DNA of 64,000 nt from Acinetobacter bereziniae LMG 1003 = CIP 70.12. GTDB lineage: Bacteria > Pseudomonadota > Gammaproteobacteria > Pseudomonadales > Moraxellaceae. Position numbers and translations under genes: made by a program. Each line of letters begins with the position of its first letter. The stretch's first letter is position 1. The notes below the pieces were generated by a model. That model did no database searches, was not told where the DNA came from, and worked only from the letters and a program-made list of their open reading frames with translations. This document shows, one piece after another, positions 1 to 8,647 of this stretch. The stretch lies in assembly GCF_000368925.1 (NCBI RefSeq), contig NZ_KB849756.1:1722397-1786396 (forward strand), in the 5' to 3' direction.

Positions 1-18
1 ACATGTTGATTAACTTAT

Positions 19-95
19 TGGTGCGCTCAGAGAGATTCGAACTCCCGACCCCTTAGTTCGTAGCCAAGTGCTCTATCCAGCTGAGCTATGAGCGC
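19..95 (-). tRNA. tRNA-Arg (anticodon ACG), copy at the left prophage boundary
   Basis: Complete 77-nt cloverleaf with encoded CCA on the minus strand. The anticodon loop CTACGAA gives ACG. It is identical to the four tRNA-Arg genes at 37961-38427, but its downstream flank differs and its 5' side runs into a truncated tRNA-Ser. It forms part of the 119-bp direct repeat that brackets the prophage. Confidence 0.95.
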
Positions 96-110
96 GTCAT
101 AAGTAATCGT

Positions 111-137
111 TGGCGGTGAGAGAGGGATTCGAACCCT
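111..137 (-). pseudogene. 3'-end fragment of tRNA-Ser
   Basis: 27 nt identical to the 3' end (acceptor and T-arm) of the intact tRNA-Ser at 38443-38532. Identity stops abruptly after the T-loop, where A+T-rich phage DNA starts. This is the usual scar of an integrase crossover inside a tRNA 3' end, so it is the best guess for the inner edge of attL. Confidence 0.8.
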
Positions 138-441
138 TAATTTTGATTTTATTTTCTACATATAAACCAATTATTTATTGATATTTTTTATATAAAAATC
201 ATGAATATGGGAATTTTATAGGGAGTATCTCAATAAAATTATTTTTTTGATTTCGTCAAGTTATTTTTATATTTATCAATACTTTTTTGTTTAATTGACC
301 ATTTTGACACAAAAAATTTAATAATCAGTTTGTTTGATTGGTTCCGAGTAATAGAGTAATAAATAAAAAAAGTGCTTATAAAATTAAGCACTTACTTTTT
401 GATTGGGTTGTAATTTTTAGGTAATTTTCAAGTCATAAATA
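138..441. other. A+T-rich phage end between attL and the integrase
   Basis: No gene seen. Contains two GAGTAAT words 8 bp apart (346-352, 354-360), related to the heptamer array near the right end (37594-37836), so integrase or excisionase arm sites are possible. A terminator hairpin for the integrase lies at its right edge. Confidence 0.4.
369..397 (-). terminator. Hairpin downstream of the integrase gene
   Basis: Inverted arms AGTGCTTA (371-378) and TAAGCACT (385-392), flanked by an A-run on the left that becomes a U-run in the minus-strand transcript. Located 45-70 nt past the integrase stop codon. Confidence 0.7.
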
Positions 442-1602
442 TTACTGGTTAATGTAGTTATTAATTTTAGTAAGGTAGTCGGGCATGTCATCTGCAATGA
501 GTTTGCCATAGTGTTTGTAAATCATGGATGTATCTGTATGCCCAAGCTGATCTGCAATCCATTCTGGTGGAACTTGGCCACTTGATAAAAGTTGACTGGC
601 AAAGGTGTGACGTCCTTGGTTGACTCCTCTTTTTCTGACATTGGTTTTGCGTAGATGTTTGTTCCATCTATAGCAGAGTTCGTGGTATTTGAAGTGGGTG
701 TTTTGTTCCTGGTTGATCCATACGAAACGGACTTGTTCTTTTTTATAAGTTTGGTTATCTCGTTGCAATACGTTGATGATTTTGGGACTGTAGTGACCTG
801 TAATTTTATATTGTTTACGCAATGCATCTATTGCAGGTTTCAGCAATTTCAATTCTCGTTTTCTACGACGGTTTTTGGTGACTCGGTAAATATTTTTGAC
901 AAACGAGCGATTGATATAGATTAGACCTTTATCTAGGTCTATGTCCTCCCATGCGATCGGAAGCTGTTCTGAAATAGAGAGACCTGTCCACATAATACAT
1001 GGAAGTAAATTTTCGATATCTAGATCTGTGGGAGTATTTAAGATCAATGCTATTTCTGTTTTTGTAAATGGATCAGGTTCAGGACCATCAAGCTGTTGAA
1101 TATTGATAGATTCAAATGGGTTATATGAAATCTGATGCTCATGTCGCCAGATGGCATGGATAGTGGCCAGGCGTGTGACCACTTCTCGGATCGTTTTTGG
1201 ATTTAGGGTTTCTTTGAGTTTGTGAATCCATTTTTTTACTGAAACGGTATCTACATCTTTGGGGTGAGTTTTCCCCCATCGAGGTAGGACATGTATATTA
1301 ATTTTACTGAGATAGTTATCATAGGTAATAGGTGCAACTTCCTTGACCGCTATTGTTTGCCATAATTTTGCATAATATGCGATTTGGTTCTTCTTGATAT
1401 GTTTTGAGTTTGGAAAGTGTTTGCCCAAGTCGAATTGGTCGAGTTGGATCTCAAGTTTAATGAGATCCGCTAGTTTTTTTGCACGTTCGATATTTTCTGG
1501 GGTATGTGCCCAGTCGAGGGTTTCTTTGATGGGTGTTTCTGTTGATTTGGTTTTTATCCAAATTCGCATGGATTTACCACGTATTTCAAGTCCTGCAGAC
1601 AT
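442..1602 (-). CDS. int: Phage tyrosine integrase (DUF3596-type arm-binding domain)
   Basis: Site-specific recombinase of 386 aa that would integrate and excise the prophage at the adjacent tRNA locus. The first ~65 residues resemble the DUF3596 arm-type DNA-binding domain, residues ~75-155 the SAM-like core-binding domain, and 175-375 the catalytic domain. Seen in the catalytic part: RHTF (R331), LGH (H355) and the likely nucleophile Y365 in KHYGK. At the place where most family members have the first catalytic Arg (TGLR.SE), this protein has Ser (TGLSISE, S209). It is the last gene on the minus strand before attL. Integrase assignment is firm; whether it is fully active is open. Confidence 0.92.
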   Translation of the reverse strand: MSAGLEIRGKSMRIWIKTKSTETPIKETLDWAHTPENIERAKKLADLIKLEIQLDQFDLGKHFPNSKHIKKNQIAYYAKLWQTIAVKEVAPITYDNYLSKINIHVLPRWGKTHPKDVDTVSVKKWIHKLKETLNPKTIREVVTRLATIHAIWRHEHQISYNPFESINIQQLDGPEPDPFTKTEIALILNTPTDLDIENLLPCIMWTGLSISEQLPIAWEDIDLDKGLIYINRSFVKNIYRVTKNRRRKRELKLLKPAIDALRKQYKITGHYSPKIINVLQRDNQTYKKEQVRFVWINQEQNTHFKYHELCYRWNKHLRKTNVRKRGVNQGRHTFASQLLSSGQVPPEWIADQLGHTDTSMIYKHYGKLIADDMPDYLTKINNYINQ

Positions 1603-1654
1603 AAGTAGACCTACATTTAAGTATTTTAAAGTATTGGGGATATTTTATGCGGTT

Positions 1655-1678
1655 GCACCTCCGATTGGAGGTGCTTTT
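1655..1678 (+). terminator. Terminator-like hairpin between exonuclease and integrase genes
   Basis: Perfect 8-bp stem GCACCTCC/GGAGGTGC with loop GATT and TTTT on the plus strand. In the direction of the flanking minus-strand genes it lacks a U-run, so it would stop plus-strand (antisense) transcription or simply be an mRNA hairpin. Confidence 0.45.
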
Positions 1679-1700
1679 GAGGTGATTAAAAGGTGTGGAA

Positions 1701-2441
1701 TTATATAAACGGTAGCTCTTCGTTTTCGCTTATATTATGTCGTCCTTCAAATTCATTTTGCAGTGAAATTCGAAGATATGGTTCATCTGTTCTCTGCAGT
1801 AACCAACCTAAGTCATAATCATCCATGTCCTTGATCGCCCAACCTTTATATTTTCCATAGAATATGTGGGTTGGGTACCTTGCCTGTTCTGAAAATTCCC
1901 ACAACTCTTCTAAACTGGTAATGTTCTTTTCACGAATAATTCGTGCTACCAGTGAGAAAGTAGTTTTACAATCAGTTAATGCTGAATGTGAATTGCGTAA
2001 TCCACGTCTTGTCGCTTTGCGATCGGAACTAATGTGATAAGCCAAAGCCGTTAAATTATGCGCTTCCAATGTTGGCCACATATAACGCGCCATTGCCAGT
2101 GTACAAATTGCTTTGATGCCATTGGTTTCTGTCCCTGCACGATTGATGGCTGCAATGTCATAGTCAATATTGTGACCAATCAAGTATTTGACATCATCTT
2201 TAGGCATTTGAAACTTAGTGAATGATGGGCATTTTATCAAATCTTCATCGACAATATGGTGGACTGCCATTGCACCTAAACCGATAGGTTCACTGGGTTT
2301 GAAGCGTTTTTGGTACTCAAACATGGTCGGTAAAAATTCCTTTCTGCCAGATAACTCCCAAAAATATGCTTCCATCGCAGCTGCTTCGATAATATCGCCA
2401 TGTAATTTGTGCGTTTCAGTGTCGAAAATCAGGGCTGTCAT
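1701..2441 (-). CDS. DEDDh 3'-5' exonuclease, ExoX-like
   Basis: DnaQ-superfamily exonuclease of 246 aa. Motifs seen: DTET at 7-10 (ExoI), HNIDYD near residue 92 (ExoII), and HSALTDC near 152-158 (ExoIII, His and Asp of DEDDh). The C-terminal part with FYGKYKG and DLGWLL resembles the tail of exodeoxyribonuclease X. Likely role is phage DNA metabolism or recombination in the cytoplasm. Last gene of the early operon. Its ATG overlaps the stop of the upstream gene by one base (TAATG), so translation is probably coupled. Confidence 0.85.
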   Translation of the reverse strand: MTALIFDTETHKLHGDIIEAAAMEAYFWELSGRKEFLPTMFEYQKRFKPSEPIGLGAMAVHHIVDEDLIKCPSFTKFQMPKDDVKYLIGHNIDYDIAAINRAGTETNGIKAICTLAMARYMWPTLEAHNLTALAYHISSDRKATRRGLRNSHSALTDCKTTFSLVARIIREKNITSLEELWEFSEQARYPTHIFYGKYKGWAIKDMDDYDLGWLLQRTDEPYLRISLQNEFEGRHNISENEELPFI

Positions 2442-2848
2442 TAGCTTTGCTCCTGTGTATCAATAATATTTAAAATTGCACTCTCAGCAGCAGTGTAATG
2501 ATCAAACCAAGTTGAAGGTTTGCCAGTTTCGTTGTACACAGTAGATGTTTTTTCATCACACATAGCATCACTAGCATTGGAAATAACTTCACGGATGTCC
2601 TTAATTTTCACCAAAACAAAATCTTTTGGTATTACATTTGCTTTAGCAGATTGCCAAAACTGCCAAAGTTGATGCGCCTGTGTTTTCATCCAAAATATTT
2701 CATTTTCGTTATTCACTGCATAAGCAAATGGATCTGAATTTGTATATGAGTTTGCCCAGCAAGCAACAATATGCGTTTTCATTGCTTCAGCTTTAAATAC
2801 TTCAATTTCAGCCTTTAATTCTTGATTGACTTCCTCAATGATCATCAC
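2441..2848 (-). CDS. Hypothetical phage protein (135 aa)
   Basis: Not recognised. Soluble, acidic protein with no signal peptide or membrane segment. Start and stop overlap both neighbours by 1-4 nt, typical of a translationally coupled phage early operon feeding the exonuclease. Confidence 0.7.
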   Translation of the reverse strand: MMIIEEVNQELKAEIEVFKAEAMKTHIVACWANSYTNSDPFAYAVNNENEIFWMKTQAHQLWQFWQSAKANVIPKDFVLVKIKDIREVISNASDAMCDEKTSTVYNETGKPSTWFDHYTAAESAILNIIDTQEQS

Positions 2849-3537
2849 GCCACCTGCTCTATGTTTTGGCTTTTAAAAGATTTGATTGCATCATTGACCT
2901 TTTTAATGCCCTCTAATCCGCTATTTCGAATGACTTTTTTGACAAAGTTAAATTCTTTTAAACATTCATAGTTGGTAAAGCCTGTGACGCATGTCAACTT
3001 GGCATCAGATCTGACACGATCATAACCAAGTGGAACATCTGCCAATAAAATGGCATTCAGTTCGTCATTGATGCCTTTCCAACGGGTTTTTAATCCATGT
3101 CCACGATCGACCGCGAGAGTACTGCCGAATTTGAACTCATTAAATGACATTTTCGGCATTTGAAATTGCACCGGTACAGTCATCACATCGTCCGTTTCAG
3201 CGTTGTAGTAATGGCTGTCTACACCGAGATGCCATTCTTGATCCAAAGGGATGAGGATATTTTTCAGGCAAATGATGAGGTCACCGTGATAAACAGAGTA
3301 AGCAACATGCTCTGGTGTTTGTTCTGCATCTTGCAATCCAGTTTCTGTACGGTATTTGTCGATGACCGTGTTCACTTCATCTACACAAAATTCCATGCTG
3401 AGTGTGTATGGACCAACAGCAGCTGCATTTTGTTTTAAACGTTTGATGTTTGAGATTTTTTGTATATTTTTAGATGGTTTATTACGATAACCATTTAAGC
3501 CTGCAAGTTCTCTTGCATTGTATAATTGATGAATCAT
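2845..3537 (-). CDS. Hypothetical phage early protein (230 aa)
   Basis: Not recognised. N-terminus is basic (several Lys/Arg to residue ~35) and the rest is globular without membrane segments. Overlaps the next gene by 4 nt (ATGA). Its start codon also overlaps the stop of the small membrane ORF upstream, which fixes the start. Confidence 0.7.
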   Translation of the reverse strand: MIHQLYNARELAGLNGYRNKPSKNIQKISNIKRLKQNAAAVGPYTLSMEFCVDEVNTVIDKYRTETGLQDAEQTPEHVAYSVYHGDLIICLKNILIPLDQEWHLGVDSHYYNAETDDVMTVPVQFQMPKMSFNEFKFGSTLAVDRGHGLKTRWKGINDELNAILLADVPLGYDRVRSDAKLTCVTGFTNYECLKEFNFVKKVIRNSGLEGIKKVNDAIKSFKSQNIEQVA

Positions 3538-3626
3538 TGATTTTCTCCAACTAAATAAACAAATGTGGTGATGAATAGCGATGCTAGAACATTGATGAAC
3601 ATTGCATTTTTGAAGTTAAAGCTCAT
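3534..3626 (-). CDS. Small single-span membrane protein (30 aa)
   Basis: Reads MSFNFKNAMF, then a hydrophobic stretch to residue ~25, ending VGENQ. Its ATG overlaps the upstream stop (ATGA) and its stop overlaps the downstream ATG (ATGA), so both ends fit a coupled operon gene. Function unknown. Confidence 0.6.
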   Translation of the reverse strand: MSFNFKNAMFINVLASLFITTFVYLVGENQ

Positions 3627-4144
3627 GCGGTATGTTCCTGGTCTTCTTCTCGCTTTTCTTGAATGCACTCTTCCAGATGTTGAATACATTCAGATTTGGA
3701 ATTAAATGGGCCTTGCCAACAACCATCTAAATAAATGTCCCATTCCTGATCTTCTTTAATCCAATTCATTTGAACTTCACCAAAGTATGGAACATCGTGA
3801 GCCCACCAAACTTCATTGTCATCTGTGCCAAATTTAATTTTGGAATTTTGAGCGATCACTTCAGCCTTATAAATTTCTTCCGCATGTTTTATCAATGCTG
3901 ATACTGGTGAGCCTTTCATAAACCATGTATGTCCGATCATGCAGTCACTTTTTAAGTTCAGGTTCTCCGTTGCATGATCCAACCATCCCAACCAACGTTC
4001 ATTGGTATTTTTATCTGCAAAGTCATAAGGATGAGTTTCTGAACTAGGATGCTCAGATAAATCGTAAATTGTTCCTTTTACGAATGACTTTTTAAATAAT
4101 TCTTTTTCCTGAAGAATAAAGTTTTTGTGCTGTTGTTCAGTCAT
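3623..4144 (-). CDS. Hypothetical phage early protein (173 aa)
   Basis: Not recognised. Acidic and Trp-rich (for example WLGWLD, DNEVWWAHD) with a Glu/Lys-rich C-terminus. No membrane segments. Three bases separate it from the upstream Cys-containing gene and it overlaps the 30-aa ORF by 4 nt. Confidence 0.7.
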   Translation of the reverse strand: MTEQQHKNFILQEKELFKKSFVKGTIYDLSEHPSSETHPYDFADKNTNERWLGWLDHATENLNLKSDCMIGHTWFMKGSPVSALIKHAEEIYKAEVIAQNSKIKFGTDDNEVWWAHDVPYFGEVQMNWIKEDQEWDIYLDGCWQGPFNSKSECIQHLEECIQEKREEDQEHTA

Positions 4145-4147
4145 TTT

Positions 4148-4498
4148 TTAGCCCTCAACCTGTTGCTGATCTAACTCACAACGGCATTTCCCAATTCGTG
4201 AATATTCAATTGGTCCTGGTGCATCGATAGGCGTAATTCCAAAGCGGTAAAGGTCATATAGCTTATTACCTGATTTCACCTGAATATCATCACCTGTTAT
4301 TTTGGTGATAATACCTGTGTAAGCTTTTTGATTTACACTTACTAATCCACCACCTAATTGCTTAACTTGCTGTTGCATAAAGTTGACTTCATCATCAACT
4401 TTGTAAGACTCGAAGTCTGGAAGAATTAAGCCACCGCATTTACAGTGGTATTTTGAAATTTCTGCTTCTGCAGTTTGTACGTTAGAATCATGTTGCAT
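4148..4498 (-). CDS. Hypothetical protein with two CxC pairs (116 aa)
   Basis: CKCGG near residue 19 and CRCEL near 107 could form one zinc site bringing both ends together. The middle part (CKSGN-free, GIITKITGDDIQVKSG) looks like a small beta-barrel. Family not recognised. Early-operon member. Confidence 0.65.
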   Translation of the reverse strand: MQHDSNVQTAEAEISKYHCKCGGLILPDFESYKVDDEVNFMQQQVKQLGGGLVSVNQKAYTGIITKITGDDIQVKSGNKLYDLYRFGITPIDAPGPIEYSRIGKCRCELDQQQVEG

Positions 4499-4525
4499 TG
4501 TTTAGTCCTCCGACTGGGTGATGTA

Positions 4526-4557
4526 GCACATACGGAAGTGGCAGCTTTCGTATGTGC
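4526..4557 (-). other. 13-bp intercistronic mRNA hairpin
   Basis: Arms GCACATACG and CGTATGTGC extend by four further pairs (one G-U) around a 6-nt loop. There is no U-run in the operon direction, so it is more likely an RNA processing or stability element between the 223-aa and 116-aa genes than a terminator. Confidence 0.45.
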
Positions 4558-4565
4558 GCTTTCAA

Positions 4566-5237
4566 TTAATGTTTAGAATTTGATTTGAAAATATCTGATT
4601 TTTCACCAAATACTTCTTCAAACATATCTTTCAAGCTGTTGCCTTTTGAATTTACTTTGTGAACATGTACCTCAACCGCTGCATCGGATAATGCCTCTAA
4701 TAATCCTTTTAAACCTTTGATCAGTTCCGATGGATCTGGACGTTTCGAACGTTCTGGAAATTCAGGAAGGTTCAACTGATTGTAAAAATCCTCTACATAC
4801 GCCCACTGATGAATTTGGCGAACATTGATATTTCCGTGCTGGGTATGCCAAGCATCGTGTTTATTGCAATATTCCGCACTGATGATGTCTTTATCTTTAA
4901 ACACAACAATCAAAGGTTTATTGGCAATTGGCAGATCATCTGCTGAGTAAAAAACTTTCTGATGTGCAGGGATTGCTTCGATTTGAACTGTAAATGTTGG
5001 TGAATTGGATTCAGCTAAAATTGCATTGGCAAAGTTGTAAACACTGTCCAAAAATGAACCATTTTGGCTACCAACACCTTTTGGATAACCAATTTGTTTT
5101 AATAGCTCTTTACGTTCAATTGAATCGGGATTGACCAAACGTGTAGCTAAATAATTGGCAACTTCATCAGATACTGGCAAAGTGGCTTTCATACATGATG
5201 GTGTAGAAATATGTAGTTGATACATGGCTTGAGTCAT
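4566..5237 (-). CDS. Hypothetical phage early protein (223 aa)
   Basis: Not recognised. The ATG at 5237 (MTQAMYQL) is chosen because AAGGA lies just upstream. A longer frame would reach back into the primase gene without a ribosome site. Soluble, with a His/Val-rich segment VEVHVHKV near residue 190. Lies directly after the primase-helicase gene (22-nt gap), so a DNA-replication accessory role is possible but unproven. Confidence 0.7.
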   Translation of the reverse strand: MTQAMYQLHISTPSCMKATLPVSDEVANYLATRLVNPDSIERKELLKQIGYPKGVGSQNGSFLDSVYNFANAILAESNSPTFTVQIEAIPAHQKVFYSADDLPIANKPLIVVFKDKDIISAEYCNKHDAWHTQHGNINVRQIHQWAYVEDFYNQLNLPEFPERSKRPDPSELIKGLKGLLEALSDAAVEVHVHKVNSKGNSLKDMFEEVFGEKSDIFKSNSKH

Positions 5238-5259
5238 GGTTTTTTCCTTAAAAATGGGA

Positions 5260-8019
5260 TTAATCCCGTTGTGAAGTTGGTTTTTCAAAGACCCAACAAC
5301 GTTTTGATTTACCATCGATTTTACTTGCCACCATTTTGTTGGCTTCGATAAAACGATAATGAATACTGTGACGAAGTGCGTGTTGCAGTTCGTTAAGATC
5401 TGGTAATGAATAACGATAATTGGCTGCAAGTTGATAAAGCTGAGCAAAATTAATCGCTACAAACTGCTGTGATTTGGCGTGATGATTGACATTGGATTCT
5501 TTATGTTCTGGAAGCTTAATTGCATCTTCCATTTCTTCGACCGTAGCCCAGAAGTTTTGCACAATGATTGGATCTGACTTAAGTACCTTGTCGCGGTTCA
5601 TCGCCATTTCTAATAATTCGCCATGTACCTTTTTTTGCATATCAATTGAAATCAGGCTTTTGACTGTGCCTTGAGAATCTTTTTCAATAAGGACATGCAT
5701 ACATAACGCATCAAACAAAGACATGATCTGAGCGTGGTTATGAATAACACGGGAACTTTTTATACCGAATTTTTCATGATGTAAAAATTCATCATATTTC
5801 TGCATTCCCAAACGATAACTTTCTAATATTGCTTGTTCTTTTTCGACACAAAGTAGAATAAATTGGCTTATTTCTGACTGTTCATATTTTTCTAATCTTC
5901 GTGAGGCATAGAGACCTTTTTTAGACATTTGTTCTTTGGTGAATTTGTACTGAACAATACGTCCCATGACCGCTTCGGTCGATACAATTTCTGCGTTTTG
6001 GCTGATAACCAATGTGCCCATAAATGGTGGCTCATATGTTTCATTGCCTCCATTTTTTACACCCTTTGCACCCAATGAACCGTTGTCATACAAAGTTTTA
6101 AGAGCATTCCAGTCGAACTGTTTAACTACACCTTTATCACCTTCACGATCTGACTCAAGTAATACCATTGGCAAGTTTGATACTTGGCGAAATGAACGAA
6201 GTAAGCCTGCCATTGAAGACTTCACTGGATCTGTTCCTTCATAGCCTGAACGCCCCAAAAGCTTCCAAAGGAAAACTAAGAGTGTGGACTTCCCTGTTCC
6301 TGGTTCTCCGACCAATTCTACAAATGGAAATGATTTGTCCATGCTTCGGATCTGCTGTGCAAATAAACTACCGAAAAATGCAGTCAGAGCCACCATGCCA
6401 CGAACGTCGTATGAATCGAGTAGATCTGTGACCCAAGAATGAGTGTAATCGCCTAAATTTGAATTGATATCTAGTTGAAATGGGGCACGGGCTTTTAAAT
6501 TGGTTTTACGTGGCAGTTCGAAAAAATCTTCTTTATTAATGTCAAACCGTCTGCCGTTTTGAACTGCAACATCACCTAAAACATAGGTTTTGTGTTCTTT
6601 GTGATAGCCCACATAATTAATCAGTTCGACACGACGAATATCACGTAATTCTCTTTTTAGAAATGCAATGAGTTGTTTACTGTTACCCTCATAAAATACA
6701 CCGGGTGCAATATGAGTTAAGCGATCGCCAAAAGGTCCTGCAGATGTGATTTGTGACGAAGTGAAAGTGTTTTTGATGCTTTGACCGCCTCGAGGGAAAT
6801 CAACTTTGAAATAATATTCAGCTTCATCAATTTCTTTTTGGTACTGGTAATACAAACCATGTGGACGACACTCCATCATGATTTCGACTGATGATGCATG
6901 TTCTAATGCTGAATCACGACGTTCTGCGATTGCTAAATCTTTTTCTTCTTGTGCCCAGTCATCATTATCATCTGTGCCATTTAAACCTTTCATATAATCG
7001 TCGTATTTGTCCATATCTAACTTGAACCAATAGACTTGATTATTGAAGTCGAATGGGAAAGACTTCATTCCTTTGTGCTTGTAGATAAGTATGCCTTTAT
7101 CCACAGCTTTTTCGGCTGTGATCAGTGCACCATAATATTTATAGTTTTCAATGTCTGAAAATTTAAGTCGATCTTGTTTGTAGAGATCGTTCCAGTCCTG
7201 CTTTTTGCGACCAAACGGTGGTAATGCAGCTGTACATTCAAAACCATCTGCTGTTGCTTTTTCGATGTTTTTTAATATGCCTGCATGCCCTGCAGGATCG
7301 TTATCTAAAGCCCAAACCAGTTTGGGTAAAGGTTTTTCCTGCTCTGCACACTTCTCAGCAATATGGTTTAAAAATATAGATGGATAGTTTCCAGCAGAAA
7401 GTTGTGAAAATGAAGTGATATCTGATAACCATAGTGCGATGGTGTCAAAAATGCCTTCTGTTATAAATATTTCTTTTGAATCGATATAGTTCGTGTTTGG
7501 TGTCGTCCAAGCATGACCACTTGATGACCATTTTTCTTTAAAATATGTTTTATGAAATACGCCTTGTTCGTCTAATACACGTTCCCACCATCCTTCATTA
7601 CCTTCTTCATCTGTAATGGGAAAGCGTAAAGTAATGGTCGACATTTTAGGATTATATTTGACACGGTTTTCCTGTGAATATAATCCCTTCAATGCTTCCA
7701 GTGGAAATCCCCGACTTTCTTGTAAATAAGCATTGACGGTGCGTAATGGATCTTCTGGGGTAGGTTCAAAGCGTTTTTCCCATTTTTCAAATAGGTCTGG
7801 GAATAAGTCACGAACATGGTTTTCATGTCCACATTCGTTTTTACGTGGGCAGAAAACGACCCACGGTTCTTCAGCATGTGCCCATGCTGACGCTTCTTTA
7901 TGACCACAGTCTGGGCATCTGCCACGTAAAGTAAAACCCTTTGCACTCGGCTTACGTTTAAAGCCATAGACACTTGATAATCTTTCTTCAATTAAGATTT
8001 GTGTTTCTGGGAACATCAT
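5260..8019 (-). CDS. Primase-helicase (CHC2 zinc finger, Toprim, P-loop ATPase)
   Basis: Large replication protein (919 aa from the ATG; a TTG two codons earlier has better-spaced AAGG and is an alternative start). Zinc finger CPDC (35-38) with C57 and C63; Toprim motifs TEGIFD (187-192) and DNDPAG (239-244); C-terminal ATPase with Walker A GEPGTGKS (571-578) and a hydrophobic strand VLLESD as Walker B. It would prime and unwind phage DNA. It replaces the rolling-circle gene A of P2, so this phage probably replicates by another mode. Followed closely by an uncharacterised 223-aa gene. Confidence 0.88.
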   Translation of the reverse strand: MMFPETQILIEERLSSVYGFKRKPSAKGFTLRGRCPDCGHKEASAWAHAEEPWVVFCPRKNECGHENHVRDLFPDLFEKWEKRFEPTPEDPLRTVNAYLQESRGFPLEALKGLYSQENRVKYNPKMSTITLRFPITDEEGNEGWWERVLDEQGVFHKTYFKEKWSSSGHAWTTPNTNYIDSKEIFITEGIFDTIALWLSDITSFSQLSAGNYPSIFLNHIAEKCAEQEKPLPKLVWALDNDPAGHAGILKNIEKATADGFECTAALPPFGRKKQDWNDLYKQDRLKFSDIENYKYYGALITAEKAVDKGILIYKHKGMKSFPFDFNNQVYWFKLDMDKYDDYMKGLNGTDDNDDWAQEEKDLAIAERRDSALEHASSVEIMMECRPHGLYYQYQKEIDEAEYYFKVDFPRGGQSIKNTFTSSQITSAGPFGDRLTHIAPGVFYEGNSKQLIAFLKRELRDIRRVELINYVGYHKEHKTYVLGDVAVQNGRRFDINKEDFFELPRKTNLKARAPFQLDINSNLGDYTHSWVTDLLDSYDVRGMVALTAFFGSLFAQQIRSMDKSFPFVELVGEPGTGKSTLLVFLWKLLGRSGYEGTDPVKSSMAGLLRSFRQVSNLPMVLLESDREGDKGVVKQFDWNALKTLYDNGSLGAKGVKNGGNETYEPPFMGTLVISQNAEIVSTEAVMGRIVQYKFTKEQMSKKGLYASRRLEKYEQSEISQFILLCVEKEQAILESYRLGMQKYDEFLHHEKFGIKSSRVIHNHAQIMSLFDALCMHVLIEKDSQGTVKSLISIDMQKKVHGELLEMAMNRDKVLKSDPIIVQNFWATVEEMEDAIKLPEHKESNVNHHAKSQQFVAINFAQLYQLAANYRYSLPDLNELQHALRHSIHYRFIEANKMVASKIDGKSKRCWVFEKPTSQRD

Positions 8020-8034
8020 TTTCAATAAACTGCC

Positions 8035-8214
8035 TTAAAAATTGTGACGGTGGCTTTTAATTTCTTGTCCTGCAAGTTTTGCAAGTAGTTCCTGTATCCG
8101 TTGCTTGGCAAGATACTCAAGGGTTTCTTCGATACTTTTAAAACCGAGTTCGGTTTGAACTTCCTGTACGATTTCTTTCTCTTTATCGCTTAATGCAATT
8201 TGCTGTTTTGGCAT
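8035..8214 (-). CDS. Small protein, possible regulator (59 aa)
   Basis: MPKQQIALSDKEKEI... begins with a short strand-like stretch followed by helices, a layout seen in ribbon-helix-helix regulators, but no family can be named. Fills the gap between the primase gene and the 75-aa gene; 4-nt gap to the upstream stop and 15 nt to the primase ATG. Confidence 0.6.
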   Translation of the reverse strand: MPKQQIALSDKEKEIVQEVQTELGFKSIEETLEYLAKQRIQELLAKLAGQEIKSHRHNF

Positions 8215-8218
8215 TTTT

Positions 8219-8446
8219 TCAGCTCCGAGAAAGGTGACCTTGTGCGCCTTTGGTTAAGTATTCATCTAGATTAAAATTGTCTATGTCTTCTGCAATGAGT
8301 GTTGCTAATGCTTGTTTCATGACTAGCTGACGCAAAATCACACCTGGTGGAAGTCCAGTCAGCTTTGAAACGGCAACGAATAATTGTGATTCGTCATCAG
8401 TTAGATTGACATTGAAACGATTGTCACGTTTTTGTTTTAAAGCCAT
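8219..8446 (-). CDS. Ribbon-helix-helix-like small protein (75 aa)
   Basis: The pattern RFNVNLTDDESQLF followed by two helices (SKLTGLPPGVILRQLV) fits an Arc/MetJ-type fold, which binds DNA as dimers. Second gene of the early operon and next to another RHH-like gene, so a role in phage transcription control (Cox/Cro-like) is plausible. Confidence 0.65.
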   Translation of the reverse strand: MALKQKRDNRFNVNLTDDESQLFVAVSKLTGLPPGVILRQLVMKQALATLIAEDIDNFNLDEYLTKGAQGHLSRS

Positions 8447-8449
8447 GGG

Positions 8450-8647
8450 TTAGACCTCTTGTTGTATGTTGTTTTTGCCCAATGCGTAATAACGGGCAAT
8501 AATGCCTGACTGACTGACACCCGTTTTCTTTCTTTCAGCTTCAATTTGTGCAGCTTCTTCTTTGGAAAGATAAACAACACAACGTACTCTGCCACCGTCT
8601 AGCTTTTCAGAACGTGTCGGATTAACAGGTGAATTATTTGTGCTCAT
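8450..8647 (-). CDS. Ribbon-helix-helix-like small protein (65 aa)
   Basis: First gene of the leftward early operon, divergent from the repressor. RVRCVVYLSKEEAAQ with a following helix and TGVSQSGII resembles ribbon-helix-helix DNA-binding proteins. By position it is a Cro/Cox candidate that would act on the shared intergenic region. Confidence 0.65.
   Translation of the reverse strand: MSTNNSPVNPTRSEKLDGGRVRCVVYLSKEEAAQIEAERKKTGVSQSGIIARYYALGKNNIQQEV

Larger units (their letters stand above)
19..137. repeat. Left 119-bp direct repeat bracketing the prophage (attL region)
   Basis: Matches 38351-38469 with two mismatches (positions 96 and 106, both in the tRNA-Arg/tRNA-Ser spacer). It covers tRNA-Arg, the spacer and the tRNA-Ser 3' end. 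The integrase gene starts its reading towards this end, as expected for attL. The repeat is longer than a usual att core because a whole neighbouring tRNA gene is included. Confidence 0.75.

Noticed and set aside
655..924. Plus-strand 89-aa frame opposite the integrase
   Set aside because: Shadow of the integrase gene with no ribosome site or family signal.
4566..5447. Longer 293-aa version of the early gene starting at 5447
   Set aside because: It would overlap the primase gene by about 190 nt with no ribosome site; ATG 5237 has AAGGA directly upstream.
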